From: Solenopsis invicta
Taxonomy: Eukaryota; Arthropoda; Insecta; Hymenoptera; Formicidae
DNA: 64,000 nt
Assembly: GCF_016802725.1 (NCBI RefSeq)
Contig: NC_052678.1
Span: 9,731,970-9,795,969 of the forward strand
Direction of reading: 5' to 3'
Position 1 is the stretch's first letter. Every line of letters starts with the position of its first letter. Position numbers and translations under genes: made by a program. Positions 49,353-62,506 of the stretch are shown here, piece after piece. The notes beneath the pieces were generated by a model. That model saw only the letters and a list, made by a program, of their open reading frames with translations. It was not told the DNA's origin and did no database searches.

Positions 49353-51665
49353 CGGCAATTATTTTTACGATTACGAAATATTTTCGTTTACAAAAGATTA
49401 GAAAATTATGAAACACGATATCTGATATCATAAATCTTTGTCGATTAATATTTTGTCGTCATATGTTAAAGCGTACTTGGACGTTAATTCTCGCCAGCTC
49501 CAATTTAAATCTACAGATCAAAGGACGCGTAGCTCGTTTGATCGACTTTCGAGAAAATACCGAAATTGACAAAGTTCGCGTTAAGACTGAACGCACTTTT
49601 TACAATTGACACATTTGTATATCTCGTTCATCGACGCATATTCCCACACGTACTCGTACACGCACCACACGCAATCAGTTCTCAATATCTTTCCAATAGT
49701 AAATTTTCATATTTTCTCTCTCTCTTTCTCTTTTTCTTTATCTTCCTTTTTCACATATTATCGGTTCGCATAAGCGGCCAATGGTCTGGCATGAGACGCG
49801 GCGACGCACCTTCGCAATTATAACGCTAATATACCGACACGCTACTATTTTTTTCGTTTACTCTTAAATATACATCTACTTGCTTGATATAGCGATCAAC
49901 GATAGTCGTCCTCTTTTCTCTCTCTCTCTCTCTCATTACGATTCTTCGTTCACCCCACTCGCTCTCGCTTTTCATCCGTTTTTTTACGCGCGCATATATC
50001 TTCGCCTTTCTCTCTCCTTCTCTTTTTCTCTCTCCCTTTCTCGCCCTTTTTTTGTATACTTTTAATGCTGCAGTTTCGATTAGAAGATTCAAGTAAAATT
50101 ATTTAAATGCTGGCAATAATATTTATCTAAGTCGCGATGATAGTTTTCGAGTACTGTGTAAATACTGATAGATATACTTGTTCGCCGTTTACCATCTTCT
50201 AGTACTTCGTCGAGTATCGTTTTCTTTTCACTTTCGTTTCACTTTTTCTCTTCCTGTCCCCGTTATTTTTTTTTTTATGCTTCATCGTATTTATACCTTC
50301 CTCATTTTTTTTTTTTTTAATATTTATATATTTATATCTATATTTTTCACTTTTTTCTCTTACCGTCGCGTCTACCGTCTTCCTCCGTTTCGCTTCACTT
50401 TCGTTCTCCGCTTCTGTCTTTTCTCTCTCCGTCGTAAATATATTTGTAGACTTAGAATTTTCAAATCATAGAACGATTTAATCGTTCGGTAATGCAGTTT
50501 TATTTTTATTTTTTTTATATGTATTCTTCTCTCTCTTTTTTTCTCGCGGTCACTCTATTACTCGCCACCTGTCCCGCATTCTCTCATCAGACTCATTCAC
50601 TTACCTTTCGCTCCTTTAATATACATTAACAACTATAGTCTCGTAGACGTCGATTACTCGCCGATTACCATGATTTACTTCAAATCGTTTCCCGCGCTTA
50701 CAATCTTGATAGCGTACATGTCATCCTTGTATTATTCATCCATATAATTATTATAACTGATATTATAATTAGCAGTCTGATATATTCGGTATAAAAGAAT
50801 GTGACGACGTTGTTACTTAAATTTAATGAATTTATATCTGTTTTCAGTACATTATTCTGTTTTACTCGTAATTATATATAATTGAGTTTTTCGTATATTT
50901 CTTTTCATGATAATTTACTGTTATCGTAATAGAAAAAAATTATATAAGAAACGGGATATCTCTTTAATTTTCAAGAGTATTTCTCTCTAATCATATAGAA
51001 AATAATTCTATTTTGCAGTCCCCGATATCTCTGGTTATTTATTGTATTGTTGTACTTATCGTTATGTGCTACTCTCTCATTTTTGGTCATTTTCTTATTT
51101 CCTGTCACACTTGGCGCGACTTATGAGTGAAAAGAAAATTTGAATTACGAGTATGCGAATAGGAAGGATCGATCGAAAATAGTCTTAGATCTTCGACGGT
51201 AATTAACGTCTTGCATATTCCCCTTCAGCAGTTGTGTATGATACATTTAGTTAACTTGTGTGTGGCTGCACATTCGCACTATATATCTCTGAGTTTCGAC
51301 TAACAGAGAGTTTACAGGCTTGTCCCTAAGCACTAAGAATAATCGATCTTTCGCCCCTTTTCCCTCTTCGCGCGATTATGATCGATAATGATATAGTAAT
51401 TCGCAATGATACACGCATTGATATAGTGTGGTATTACGGGAGAACGAACGCGCCTCTGTGTTTACGTTTGTTTTTAATGCGACTAAAGGATTGCGGCGAT
51501 TCACACAGCACAGCGGATATGGGAATGATAATGTGAGAACGATCGTCACGTAAAGCGACAAGTTTTCGCGAAACGAGCAATGAGCACGGTCGAGGAATGA
51601 GGATCGTCGCCAATCGCGCGAAGATGACGCGAAGTTGCCCTGGCAGACCGCCCGCGCCCAACGAA

Positions 51666-52190
51666 TTATTTTTCTACATTTTCCGCGCTTGTTTTCTTAT
51701 AAAACTGGAAGAAGTAAGTAAAGTAGAAATTTCCGCTTGTCGAAACAGTTACACGTTCGGTTCCGTCACGTAAACTGGAAGCCGTAGATTTGTGCGAGCT
51801 ATACGTGCTGGGTGAAGCTGATGAAAACGAAAATGTAGATTGCGGCGCCGAGTGGGTAGTGTTAATGACATAATTTAGAATTTTATTTGTACTGGCTCTC
51901 TCGATCCAAGTCCAACTCAATTTGCATTTTACATTACAAAGAGTATGTGGAAGTTCGGCCGCGGCATTAATCTCTGCGTTAACGTTGGTCTCGGAATCAT
52001 ATTTATAGCAGGTTTTTAATCGTAGGGTCGACACGCAAAAATCAGCTTGCGAGAATTCGTCCATTGACAAAATTCCAATGTTGCGAGTAAATGTAGGTAT
52101 GTTATTTTCAAATGTGCGGAAAAGGATAAGAGTTTTTATCGTTAAAGATTCCTGAAACTTTTCATGAAATCGCCAAGTTTTGCATGCCAT
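51666..52190 (-). CDS. unrecognised 174-codon open frame
   Basis: A complete ATG-to-TAA frame in DNA of ordinary composition. Its ATG is in a fair context (GTAGGTATGG). The C-terminal third is Ser/Thr-rich (HSAPQSTFSFSSASPSTYSS). Two Cys/Trp-containing segments lie in the middle (LCNVKCKLSWTW). No signal peptide, membrane segment or known domain is seen. It lies inside the putative RhoGAP100F 3'UTR on the same strand. In a window of this size one frame of this length could arise by chance. Confidence 0.2.
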   Translation of the reverse strand: MACKTWRFHEKFQESLTIKTLILFRTFENNIPTFTRNIGILSMDEFSQADFCVSTLRLKTCYKYDSETNVNAEINAAAELPHTLCNVKCKLSWTWIERASTNKILNYVINTTHSAPQSTFSFSSASPSTYSSHKSTASSLRDGTERVTVSTSGNFYFTYFFQFYKKTSAENVEK

Positions 52191-52875
52191 ACCTACGTCT
52201 TCGCCACTGTGTTCGATACGTCAAAATAAATGAATTGATAAGAGGATGCTACGTAGCAAGAAAATGAAAAATAGGACATTCTTGTTCAAGGGACAAGACG
52301 TGCTTCCCGATTGATTGTCGGGTCTAGGTCGAAGCTGCGATTAATTCTAAAAGCGTGTTTCTCGTTTGTCTCGACCGTACGAAACGCAATTCACTGTCCT
52401 AATAGTTACACAGTGTTGTGAGGCCCATTTTTTCTTTTATTTCTTTTACCTCTAAAACACTTTCGCTCGCTCTCCGTCTTTTCACGATCCTAAATACAAA
52501 TCACGGCATACTGAGGGCTCGCAAATTCTCCTTCGTAGGCCCATCTGTTTTTTCTTGCGTAAAAAAAGAAACGTGTCTTTCCTCTTTGTTTCCCTATGAT
52601 ATGTAGGACGATGAAAGCTTTAGGGTAACTCTATAACCTAATGATGCCCCTGCCTCGATAAAGGGTGGAAACGATTAGGTGTACGACCCATTTGATAATT
52701 TCCTTCTCACACCAGCCGTAAAAAAATCTTGTAAACGCTACTTCGAACGAGGATGATTTCACATTGTTTCAATTATTCGAATTAAGACTTCATCGACTTT
52801 GTCGTTAATTTCTCTTTCAAGTTTCTGCAAAAAATTTTAATAAATATATTCCTTTTGTACAGCTTTTAGCTTAGT

Positions 52876-52903
52876 TTTATATATATATATATATATATAT
52901 ATA
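52876..52903. repeat. (TA)n microsatellite
   Basis: Uninterrupted TA repeats. Confidence 0.9.
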
Positions 52904-55900
52904 AATTTAATAATATTTATAATTTGGTTTATAATTTTATATGTAAAAATCTTTAGTCAAAAAAAGACAAGATGAACCTTCTAATTTTATATTGCATGGC
53001 TGAATTATTTGTATCACTGTAACTTTCAAAGTAGGACAAAAATATGAATCAGAATATGCTGTGTGATTTTAATATCATAATTATTATAGGATTCATCACG
53101 TTCGGAGTACCGTTTGATAATCTTTTCCGGCGTTATTCACAATTATCTACAACTCACGCATTTGTCTAAGTAGGATGCATTCTGGGTGGGATATGTGTTC
53201 AGAGTGATTTCGAATGATATACATATTTCGATAAGTACACGAGAAAAGCTACGCTCGAAAATACAGGTGTACATATATGGTACATGACGTGTATGCGTGT
53301 ATGTATATTTATATATGTATATGGGTATGTGTGTGGGTGTGTGGGTGTGTGGATGTGTGGATGTGTGTGTGCCCCGCTTCCTCTCTAAAGTCTTGTTGCG
53401 GGTACGCGTTCAAGTCTTGTTTACGTGACAACTGAGACTGAAATTCATTATTTACAAGCGGCGTCTTTGCATCCCTCCTCGACCTCCCTCGTCTGGTAGT
53501 TTCGACCTCAACTCCTTCCGCGCACGAAACTCTCCCGAGAATTGCGCTTCGCGATTATGTAAATTATTATTATTATTACTATTATCGCTATTATGTACAG
53601 CGTGTCGTGTCTCGAGAAACGCTTCTCTCGGGGTAAGAAACGTCATCTTCTCAACGTCGCAGCTCGAGAGAAATTTCCGCACGAGATGGTGAAAACGATA
53701 CTTTTCCGCGTCATGGCGCAATTGCACAAGGAATCTTGCTACATAGTGCCAATCGGAAACAAATTTCAATTTGCACATGTCAATATATCGATACTAAAAT
53801 CGACAATGATACATATATACACAGAAGATGATTAGAAATGGAATTGGGAATCGAATAAAAATTTCCAGAGAACGGTGACTATGTAATAACTTGGTAATAT
53901 CCGATACATTTAACAATAAATATTTGACCTTATACCTTATCGTACCTTACGTATTGCGTTCCCACCATCGTAATCTCAATTTCCTTCGACATAAAACTGA
54001 ACGCGATTGCGTCGCCGGCGAGACGGGATGGCTACGCTCTCGTCATTAATATACCAACTATCAGCTATTATTATCTGTTTAGGGTCATTGAGCACCAAAA
54101 AGGAATGACAGTACATTAGTCTCTGCTTTCTTTCTGCTTTACTTTTCCGGCAACTATTTACAATGCTAACAGTCTGCGTACATCGTGTCGCGATCGGTGA
54201 CTCGAGGAATTCGACTCTTCCACGATCTTCTCGCGTGCACGTCGCGAAGAATATTATTCTCCGCGGATCGCCTAGCATCCGGAAGGACGAAGGAAGAGCA
54301 ACGTAAACCGTAGTCAAGCTGTGCTTAAAAAAAAAAAATCGTCTCGAGGTTTTCTTTCAAATGCCGCGCCTTGTCGACGATCACTCTACTACTCGCGAAG
54401 AAGTCGGAGGCACTGATAATTCTCGGATTTTTCCTCACATTGGAAAAATTTTGCGGTTAAAAGTTCATGCGTGGGGATACCGCTGTCATTATCTAAAACG
54501 ATGGACACGCGATTAATGATCTTTGTAAAATATCTTTTCCCCCGTCGGTCATGCTAACCGCATTCGCGATCGATCTATCCGTTTATTTGAATTCTCTTTT
54601 AAATAAAACTACCGAGGACATTAATGCTTCGTCGACCGTAAATGATCCCGTTTAGAAGGAATCGGTAGGACTCGATCGATTGTTCTCAAAGGAAGCGGAA
54701 GTATTCGATTGACGCGGGTCCTTCCGCTTCCTTCACGAAGGACCGATCGCCGGTGCAGATGTAACGTTTGTCAACCTCGCGACGATTCGATGACTTTGAG
54801 AAACAGCTAAAACTATACGTATAGTGTACAAATGTTAGTTGTAGAAAGTTCGATAATTATAGTTTATTTACGTACGAAATTTATGGTGTGGGAGCGCGGA
54901 AGAAAAACCGATGCACCCCGCTACGTTCTTCTAACTTATAGAAAAATCATGAAAAAATTCTTAGTTTTTCTTTCTTTCTCTCCTTATCTCTTTTTTTTAG
55001 AAACGTTTCAGTATGACAAACGTGGTCCATTGTATATATATTTATATGTAAGTGCTAAGATCCAAAGATCCAGTAGACTTGTATTCACGACACAGTATTA
55101 ATGTCCGAGAATATCTTATAATATAATTATTAATATCGCGTGCAGTTATACATGTAATTTACAAACAATATATGTGCAATAGCAATAGTATATTATTAAG
55201 CTAGAAGTATTTAAACTTGTGCGCTCCGTCCCTTACAGTGAAAAATCGATTTGCTTAGCCAGAAATGCTGGTATTTCTTAAAAATGATAAGCTAATACAT
55301 TTAGAAAAAATTGACTGAAAAATTACTGAATGAATTTTAATATAATTACATTAACTAGTCTGAAAAATTAAATTAAAGCCATAAATGTCATATTTTTGTC
55401 ACTACACAATTTAATTAGTCGTATCAGAGATATAACAAATTTTATAAAATGATTTTCAATTGTCGATAAAACCGTGTGCCCTTTACGTATATCGCGTTTG
55501 TTTAGCATAAAAAAACTATATCTAATATATGTATATATAAAAGTTTTCCTTATACAAACGTGCTTGCAAAACCATTCGATCGAGACGAGTTTCAAAGTCG
55601 AGCATACAAGTCTCTGGATCTCTTTAACGCGAATTCCTCCGTAAGTAATAATAATAATTTATCGATCAATGAAATTACGATTGCACGAGAGAATCAGGTA
55701 ATGCCAGCAGGTTACAAAATTATATTTGTATATCAACATTACGCCCCTTGCTCGTTTTCATTGCTCTATTATTTTGCTATTATTAGACACTTGCATTTCA
55801 TTTTTTTGCACAATTGTGTACAAAGTAAGTTCTGCGAATCTCTTACGTGACTCTCGAGTGTTCTTGGCTGACTTTTCTTTCTATCCCCGCTTTTGTCGTT

Positions 55901-56841
55901 ACGCGTACCTTTCTGATTCTTCTTTGTCTGTCTCCACTCGTTTCTTTCGAGTCTTCATATATTCATTCTCTTTTCAAATCTGATCTTGCAAATCAGCTGA
56001 AATCGTAATTAGAGAGACTAGATCCGACCAATCGATGCAACACGGCCAATCGATAACGCGAGATCGGAACACTTCCTTTTTTTTTTTATATTGAAGGAAG
56101 AAATACGAAGGGGAGAAAAATGATAAATAAAGTGTGGGAATCGCGGTTGTGTGTGGGAAAGTCGAGAGCACGATTTACTGCGTTTGTTGACCGTTTTCTT
56201 TGCTTAGCTCAATTTCACCAAGGGGTTATCCTGCACGAGCGATACGAGGACTCTCGAAGGACCCTCGCGTTACATCCAGTCTATGGCATGCGCGAACAGA
56301 GGGATATTTTCGAAAAATTATTACGTTACCGTTTATTGCGGGTACGGGACGCGCGAAGATCCCAATGAGTAATATCCTCTAATTCCGCTGTTCTGCCGAT
56401 CCTTCGGCCGCGTTTGTCACGTTTTCTCTTCGTCGAAAAAAAAACTTGTGAAAAATTGTACACCTTATCAAGACTTTGTAGTATTTCATTGCAAATTTAC
56501 ACAGGCATCTAATAATTATCTTTCTTACATATTGTTAGATATTTTTAGATAGTCTTGGAATTTTTTTTTGTAAAATACAGAAATCTGAAGACCGTTTTGA
56601 ATACTTGGATATCTAGAGTCTTAGATATCTATATTCTGTGGTAACGTGTCGTTTCAGAATTTCAGTAAATTTTAGCTGAGATTAAACGTGACTCTCGCCG
56701 CCATTAAAAAGATTTAATTCATTTCGAACTAAAAATCCGCGTCAGCGGAAGAAACTACTTTAAATTAATTTACTGGCCATATCCTGGACTCTTTGCGATC
56801 GACACGTATCGCGGCTCGTTAAGTCTCAATTAATATACATG

Positions 56842-56843
56842 TA

Positions 56844-56929
<86 letters not shown>

Positions 56930-56935
56930 TATATA
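56842..56935. repeat. compound TG/TA/CA microsatellite
   Basis: Alternating blocks (TG)n-(TA)n-(CA)n-(TA)n-(CA)n-(TA)n. The block order is partly self-complementary. Open frames across it are repeat artefacts. Confidence 0.9.
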
Positions 56936-57901
56936 TTGTGTATGTATATAATGTATATAATATATACGTAGGTATAGGTATAACAACAGTCAATTATATA
57001 AAATTGCGGCAGTGTGCTTTCACGTATAATAATTAATGTTTATCATACTCTCATTCACTTATTCTCTCTCTTTCTCTCGTATAATCGATTATTACTAAAA
57101 TCAGGACGGCGAGGAACACTGGATACCTGTTTTTGTGTCTGTGTTTGTTTTTTACGATGTATTAAGTCGATTATATTAAAAAGCCAAGACCTCATGTCGG
57201 TCTATAAGCCTATGTTACAAAGTTATACGAATTCTAAAGCGCAAGCAATCCGTTAAAGATTTCTCATCACAAGGATACGAATATCTTAATTCAACCACAT
57301 TTATGAAATAATATATATATAGATATATATAATACATTTATAATTTCTTTTCTATAACGCTAAAAGCGCTAAGGTGACGCGACAATGATAAATGACAATA
57401 CGATTTTTAAGTCGCACTATTCAATTCCTCTACGAGCCAGTAGAGATGATAGGAACTACATGACATCTTAATCTGAGTCGTTCTAGTTTGAAAACGTACC
57501 TGGGATACCTACGAAAATAAGTGAAGGATAATCAAAGTGCCGTAGAGTATCGAAGCACAATCTACCATTGAAGAGTTTTGATGCAGTGCGGGTGCAAATT
57601 GAAAACTTATAATATTACTATAAGCAAAGCACTTGAAAATTTGCAACGTTTGATCGCGGAAATGGATCATACACGGATATTCGAATTTACTTGTAAATAT
57701 ATATTTTATTCGATTCTCGTGACCAATGATTTATAGCGAAAATGTCCCGCAACTAGTTTCGTTTTAAGTGGGCGCTTGTTTCGAAAACGAAAGGCTCGCT
57801 ATCGACTTTTGCTCACGAATTTTACTTTTGCTTTTTCCGTTCCTAAATCCGCGGGGAAAGAAACGGAAGAGGACACCTCGGTACCCGGCATTCACTCGCA
57901 C

Positions 57902-57931
57902 GCATACACACACACACACACACACACACAT
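57902..57931. repeat. (CA)n microsatellite
   Basis: Long run of CA dinucleotides. It drives apparent open frames of His/Thr repeats on both strands. Confidence 0.9.
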
Positions 57932-60319
57932 CGAACGACAGTCATCCGGTCTGGGGCTGGAAATACAGCTAGGATTGCGGCTCGTATATGTATAGATATA
58001 TATGTACATGTTACACTCAGCTATACAATTAGTCTCGGTTTCGCGGCTACTTCAATTAAAACTTTACCCTTTCTCCCCCCTTTTCTCTCGCCCCGCCGAC
58101 CTGTCTTTTCGCCCTTAAACCCTTTGAGTACTTCTCGCGCGGTAACGCTAACTGTGCGGAAAGAAGTAATTACGCAGATGTGTATAATATCTATTTATAC
58201 GTGCGTATTTATACAGATTACAGTGCTCCTTAATCTTTTTTTTTTCTTCATCGCGAGCCAAGCCACGAGCGAGAGATCGTGCGATAACGGTGTGTTGCAG
58301 CGACAACTATAACGAGAGAGAATCGCGACCGCGCGGCGCTCGTGGCTTCGCTCCGGATTGTAGTGCGTGATTTCATTCGTCGCTTGATCGTTCTCAACGA
58401 TCGCTGCGACGACGGTTGCGTCTACATTTAATTCTTCTTTCTTTCCTAATCATTCGTTATTTTCATGTTACTCCATTCGCGCGTCTCTCTCTCCCTCTTT
58501 TTCTCTTTCTTTTTTCTTTTTCGCGCTCTCATTCGCTCACTCTCTCGCTCTGCTTCTCGTTCGGTCATCGTTTTACAGTTTTTAGACGTATAATAATACT
58601 GGGTACTTTTTACTCGTTTTTCCTTTTTTAAAAGTATAGGTAATTAACCGTAGCATTTCTCTCTGTTTACTTGTAATTATTATCGTTTTCGGTCAGTTCC
58701 TCCCGCGCGCGTAGCGGCTTCTTCTCCTGTTCTAATCATCCGCGACCCAATCTCGGACAATCGATCGTCCGGTATTGATACAATAGCCAGTTGATTGCCC
58801 GATACTATATCTATACGCAAACGAATCCGCCTGTGTGTCCTATTGTCGACATATAGAAACACCGCCGTGTCCTCGCGCTCTCCTCTTCCCCAGCGTATGT
58901 ATAACATCTTTATATATATATATATATATTATGTATATCGTATAGTTTAGCTGTTTGTTGGTTTGTCAGTTTGTTTGTTCATGTATCCTTTTGTTTTTTG
59001 TATACGAGAGCTAGCTAATGCTACAAGTAATAGTTTTTTATCAAAAGCACACACGTAATATCGTGACTAGTCTACATATGTATATATAATATGTATATAT
59101 ATATAGTATATTGCATATAAACTGATTATTATGTATGCCACGTGCGCCTCTCTTCGTTGACCGGCTCGCTCGCTTTAAGTTCCGTGTGTTGTGTGTTCAT
59201 GTTGATCGTGTTGACGTTAGTAATGCCGACGATGACGACACGGAGGGACAATGTCCCCTTCTTCTCCTTCTCTATTTCCATCTTTCTCCTTGATGGATTT
59301 TCCCGGAAAAGGGCGTTGATGGTAAAGTGCGCGTGATTGATCCATCTGCGAGCCAACATCTGCTTTGAGAGATTATTACTTGAAAGGCCATTACGTGTTC
59401 TCAGAGAAATTCCCGTGATGTTCGGAGGACTGAGCGTGTTCGAATTGTATAAGCTGCTTTCTCAGCAGCGACTTTTTAATAACGTAACGTAAACCATCTT
59501 CAAACTTGTTAAAATACTTGTCTGCCGGTTCGGCCCGCGTCGCAATTGCTTCTGACGGAATGAGTGCACGTATATCGATTCCTGATCTATCTTCCTATGA
59601 CGAGTAACGATCGTAGTATCCGTGTCTCTTGGTTTGATTCTCAACCATCTCTCGGTTAGCGCTACCCTTTTACGGTTATGTTTCATTAAATATATTACAG
59701 TAATTCGGTACATCACGTTTCGTTTTTCACGAAATTCCATTTCGATTGGAAGAGGCGATAAATCGAGACGTGACATTCGAAGGAGAAATTTACTAGTTTT
59801 TATTTCACTACGCTCCAGCATAATGTAGTAACACTGACCGAGCTAGACCATCTCTCCGCTTATTCTCCTCTCGCTTAACTTTAACAACTCCTCACGAGCA
59901 ATCATACTCAACATAATAAATTGGAATCAATTAACCACCGTAACTCTTGATTGGGGGGTGCGTAACGAAGATCGTTACGAATCGATATTCAAATATTAGC
60001 ACCGTGCAATACTTTTTTCCTATTTCGTATTTAAAGTTAAACAATCAGCCCTGATGATCCGAGAATATTCACGAAACGACTCTACAATTAACGATTTTAA
60101 TAAAATTAACTAAGTCGCTTTCTGCAAATTCGTTTTATTTTCCGAGCCAATCGGTCTAATTTTCGATTTGTCTTTCGTTCCGTCACTACTACTTCTACTA
60201 CTACAAGTATGAAGCGATGAAGCAGCCCTCAATTCGTCTACGTTCTTGAGGAATGGTCATCTCCGTGGCCTCTCTCCGTTACTCACTGCGCACACCCGCG
60301 CGACGACGGCGAGTCGCGA

Positions 60320-62465
60320 TTAGTGCGTCTTGGGTATATGCTGATGTCGATCGTCGTCGCTTGCCTCGACGTCACCCTCCACGCCTTTCTCGCCCTCCTC
60401 GGGATGCTGGGGATTACCCTCCTCGGTGTCGACGCTGCTCGTAGGCGTCACCTGTTCAACGCCGACGCCCGTACCAGTGTTAATGCCGATGCCAATACCG
60501 CCCGACGTCGTGCTCGATGTCGTCGTCGTCGTCGTCGTCGCCGTCTCGTCGTTCTTTTCGTACCCCAAATTGCCCAGGAGGCTCTTGTTAATTGGCTCTG
60601 GCGAGGCCTCCGATTCCTCGCTGCTAGGTGAACCGGGAGACGAGACTATCACCTGCGCCAACAAAGTGGACCCACCGTCAAGGTGCGTCGGTTAGTTTTG
60701 CTCGACGCTGGAAACGCTTAGAATTCACAAAGTTTGACCAGACATTTCGAATTTTTCTCCAATAAGATTGAAAAAAAATGAGCAGACGAAAAATACGCAC
60801 AACTTGATTATTACTTCAAGTTATACAATTAATATAATTTTTTCACCTAAAATAATACGTTAATAAATAATTTCTTGTCTCGAAACACTTGATCAACTTC
60901 GTGACTCACACTGTATTTACGAGTACATATTCTCTGAACGCATGTGTTATGGTAGGATAATTTTCAACCATAAACTCGATATTTGTGTGTAGGGACCTAT
61001 ATCGTGAAAAAATTCTTGCAAATTTATATTTATATATATACCTTTTTAAAAAATATTGCTCGATTTATATTGCGAACGAAATCTGGCATATCTTGAAAGA
61101 AAATTTTAATAATTCTGCTAAATTGTTTTCGAGTCGACTCTGCATAATTTCGCGGATACCAGAGAGTCGTGGAAGTAGAATGCAATTGTGAGCATACGCA
61201 AAAATATGTGCTACATATCAACGTAGAAAAGTATTTACAAAATACTCGGCATGTTGGCGACACTTAGATCATATAAAACGTGATGGTATGAAGGTAGAAT
61301 GAGAATTACGTGAACGATGAACATTTTCTCTGATATCTGAATCGGGCCATGCATGTGACAAACTAAAGGCGGATGATAATGAAAATGATAATAACGATGA
61401 TACCTGTGCAAGAAGCGGCGTCTCTGTGCTGTCAGCGGTTTGGTAGAGCCGGCAATTTGCGCTTGCTCTGAAGAATACGTGCCCAAACGAAAAAAGATAA
61501 AAAAGACAACGTAAATTGTCATTATAATAGGGAATGACGTCGAAAAACTATATACACAAAACGGAAATCATATCGACCCAGTGTATGCCCGTGAAAGGTA
61601 CAAAAATGACATCGAGACATGCACAAAGGCATATCGCATAAATCATATATATATATATTTGTAAAATATATAATATAATATATACATAAATCTATCAAAT
61701 TTTTATATCGCGAGATATAATGTTTAATGATAATGACGATGAATGATAATCGCAAATCATTTCGGCTAAGTATATTTTTCAGAGTAAAAATTAACTTGTT
61801 CTTGATCAAGAATAATTTTTCTAAAAATAAATTTTTTTTCTAGTAAATTTTTTTTTTAGACCTTTTGTACAAATTTCTTTGTACTTGGTAATTGGATATT
61901 GGATATTTATTTGCATTTTCTTCACCATTCTTTTACTTTGATTAATGTAATAGCAATTTTTGAAATTGTCTTTGAGAGTGACAGATTATTGATAAACGAT
62001 CCAACTTTCCCAATTACATACTCCTTGAAACACTACATGCCAAAACGTTTGCTAGTTTGTGATAAATGGAAGTTGTTCGATCGAAATCTAATCGTGATTG
62101 AAAAACATATAAGCAAGGCAAATCAATAATCACTAAATGGCGTAGATTCGACTTTGTGGAAGCGTGCCGCGGTTAAGGTTGTTTGCGAAGCGAACAAAGG
62201 AGAAATAGAATCGGTACTTTGCCTACCATGCTGTTCAATAATGTTTCAATGTGCATAGGGTATGGAAAGAAGCGGGAATGGAAACAAATTGGAATATACG
62301 TTCAGAATGTTTGGCGATCGGTTGTTCTGATTCCAAAGTTTTCAATGGCTCAGGTAAAGTGGACCCACGCAAGTACTTAAATTCACGGTGGAATCAGAAA
62401 AATCGATGCAGTTGACCCTAAACAGTATAAAATATATTACTTACATAAAAGTATTGAGGAGACGG

Positions 62466-62506
<41 letters not shown>

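Larger units (their letters stand above)
46560..60319 (-). other. possible extended 3'UTR of RhoGAP100F
   Basis: Nearly 14 kb have no recognisable protein domain. Base composition differs from the AT-rich DNA on its left. There are long pyrimidine tracts on the + strand (purine on the minus), numerous TA/CA/TC microsatellites and several T runs. A first minus-strand AATAAA lies at 60139-60134, only 180 nt past the stop. Paired AATAAA signals at 46583-46578 and 46569-46564 coincide with the compositional boundary. Very long 3'UTRs are common for neuronal insect genes. A short 3'UTR followed by an intergenic desert is the alternative. Confidence 0.3.

Noticed and set aside
57776..58312. 178-codon open frame on the + strand
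   Set aside because: It crosses the (CA)n microsatellite and has repeat-driven composition.
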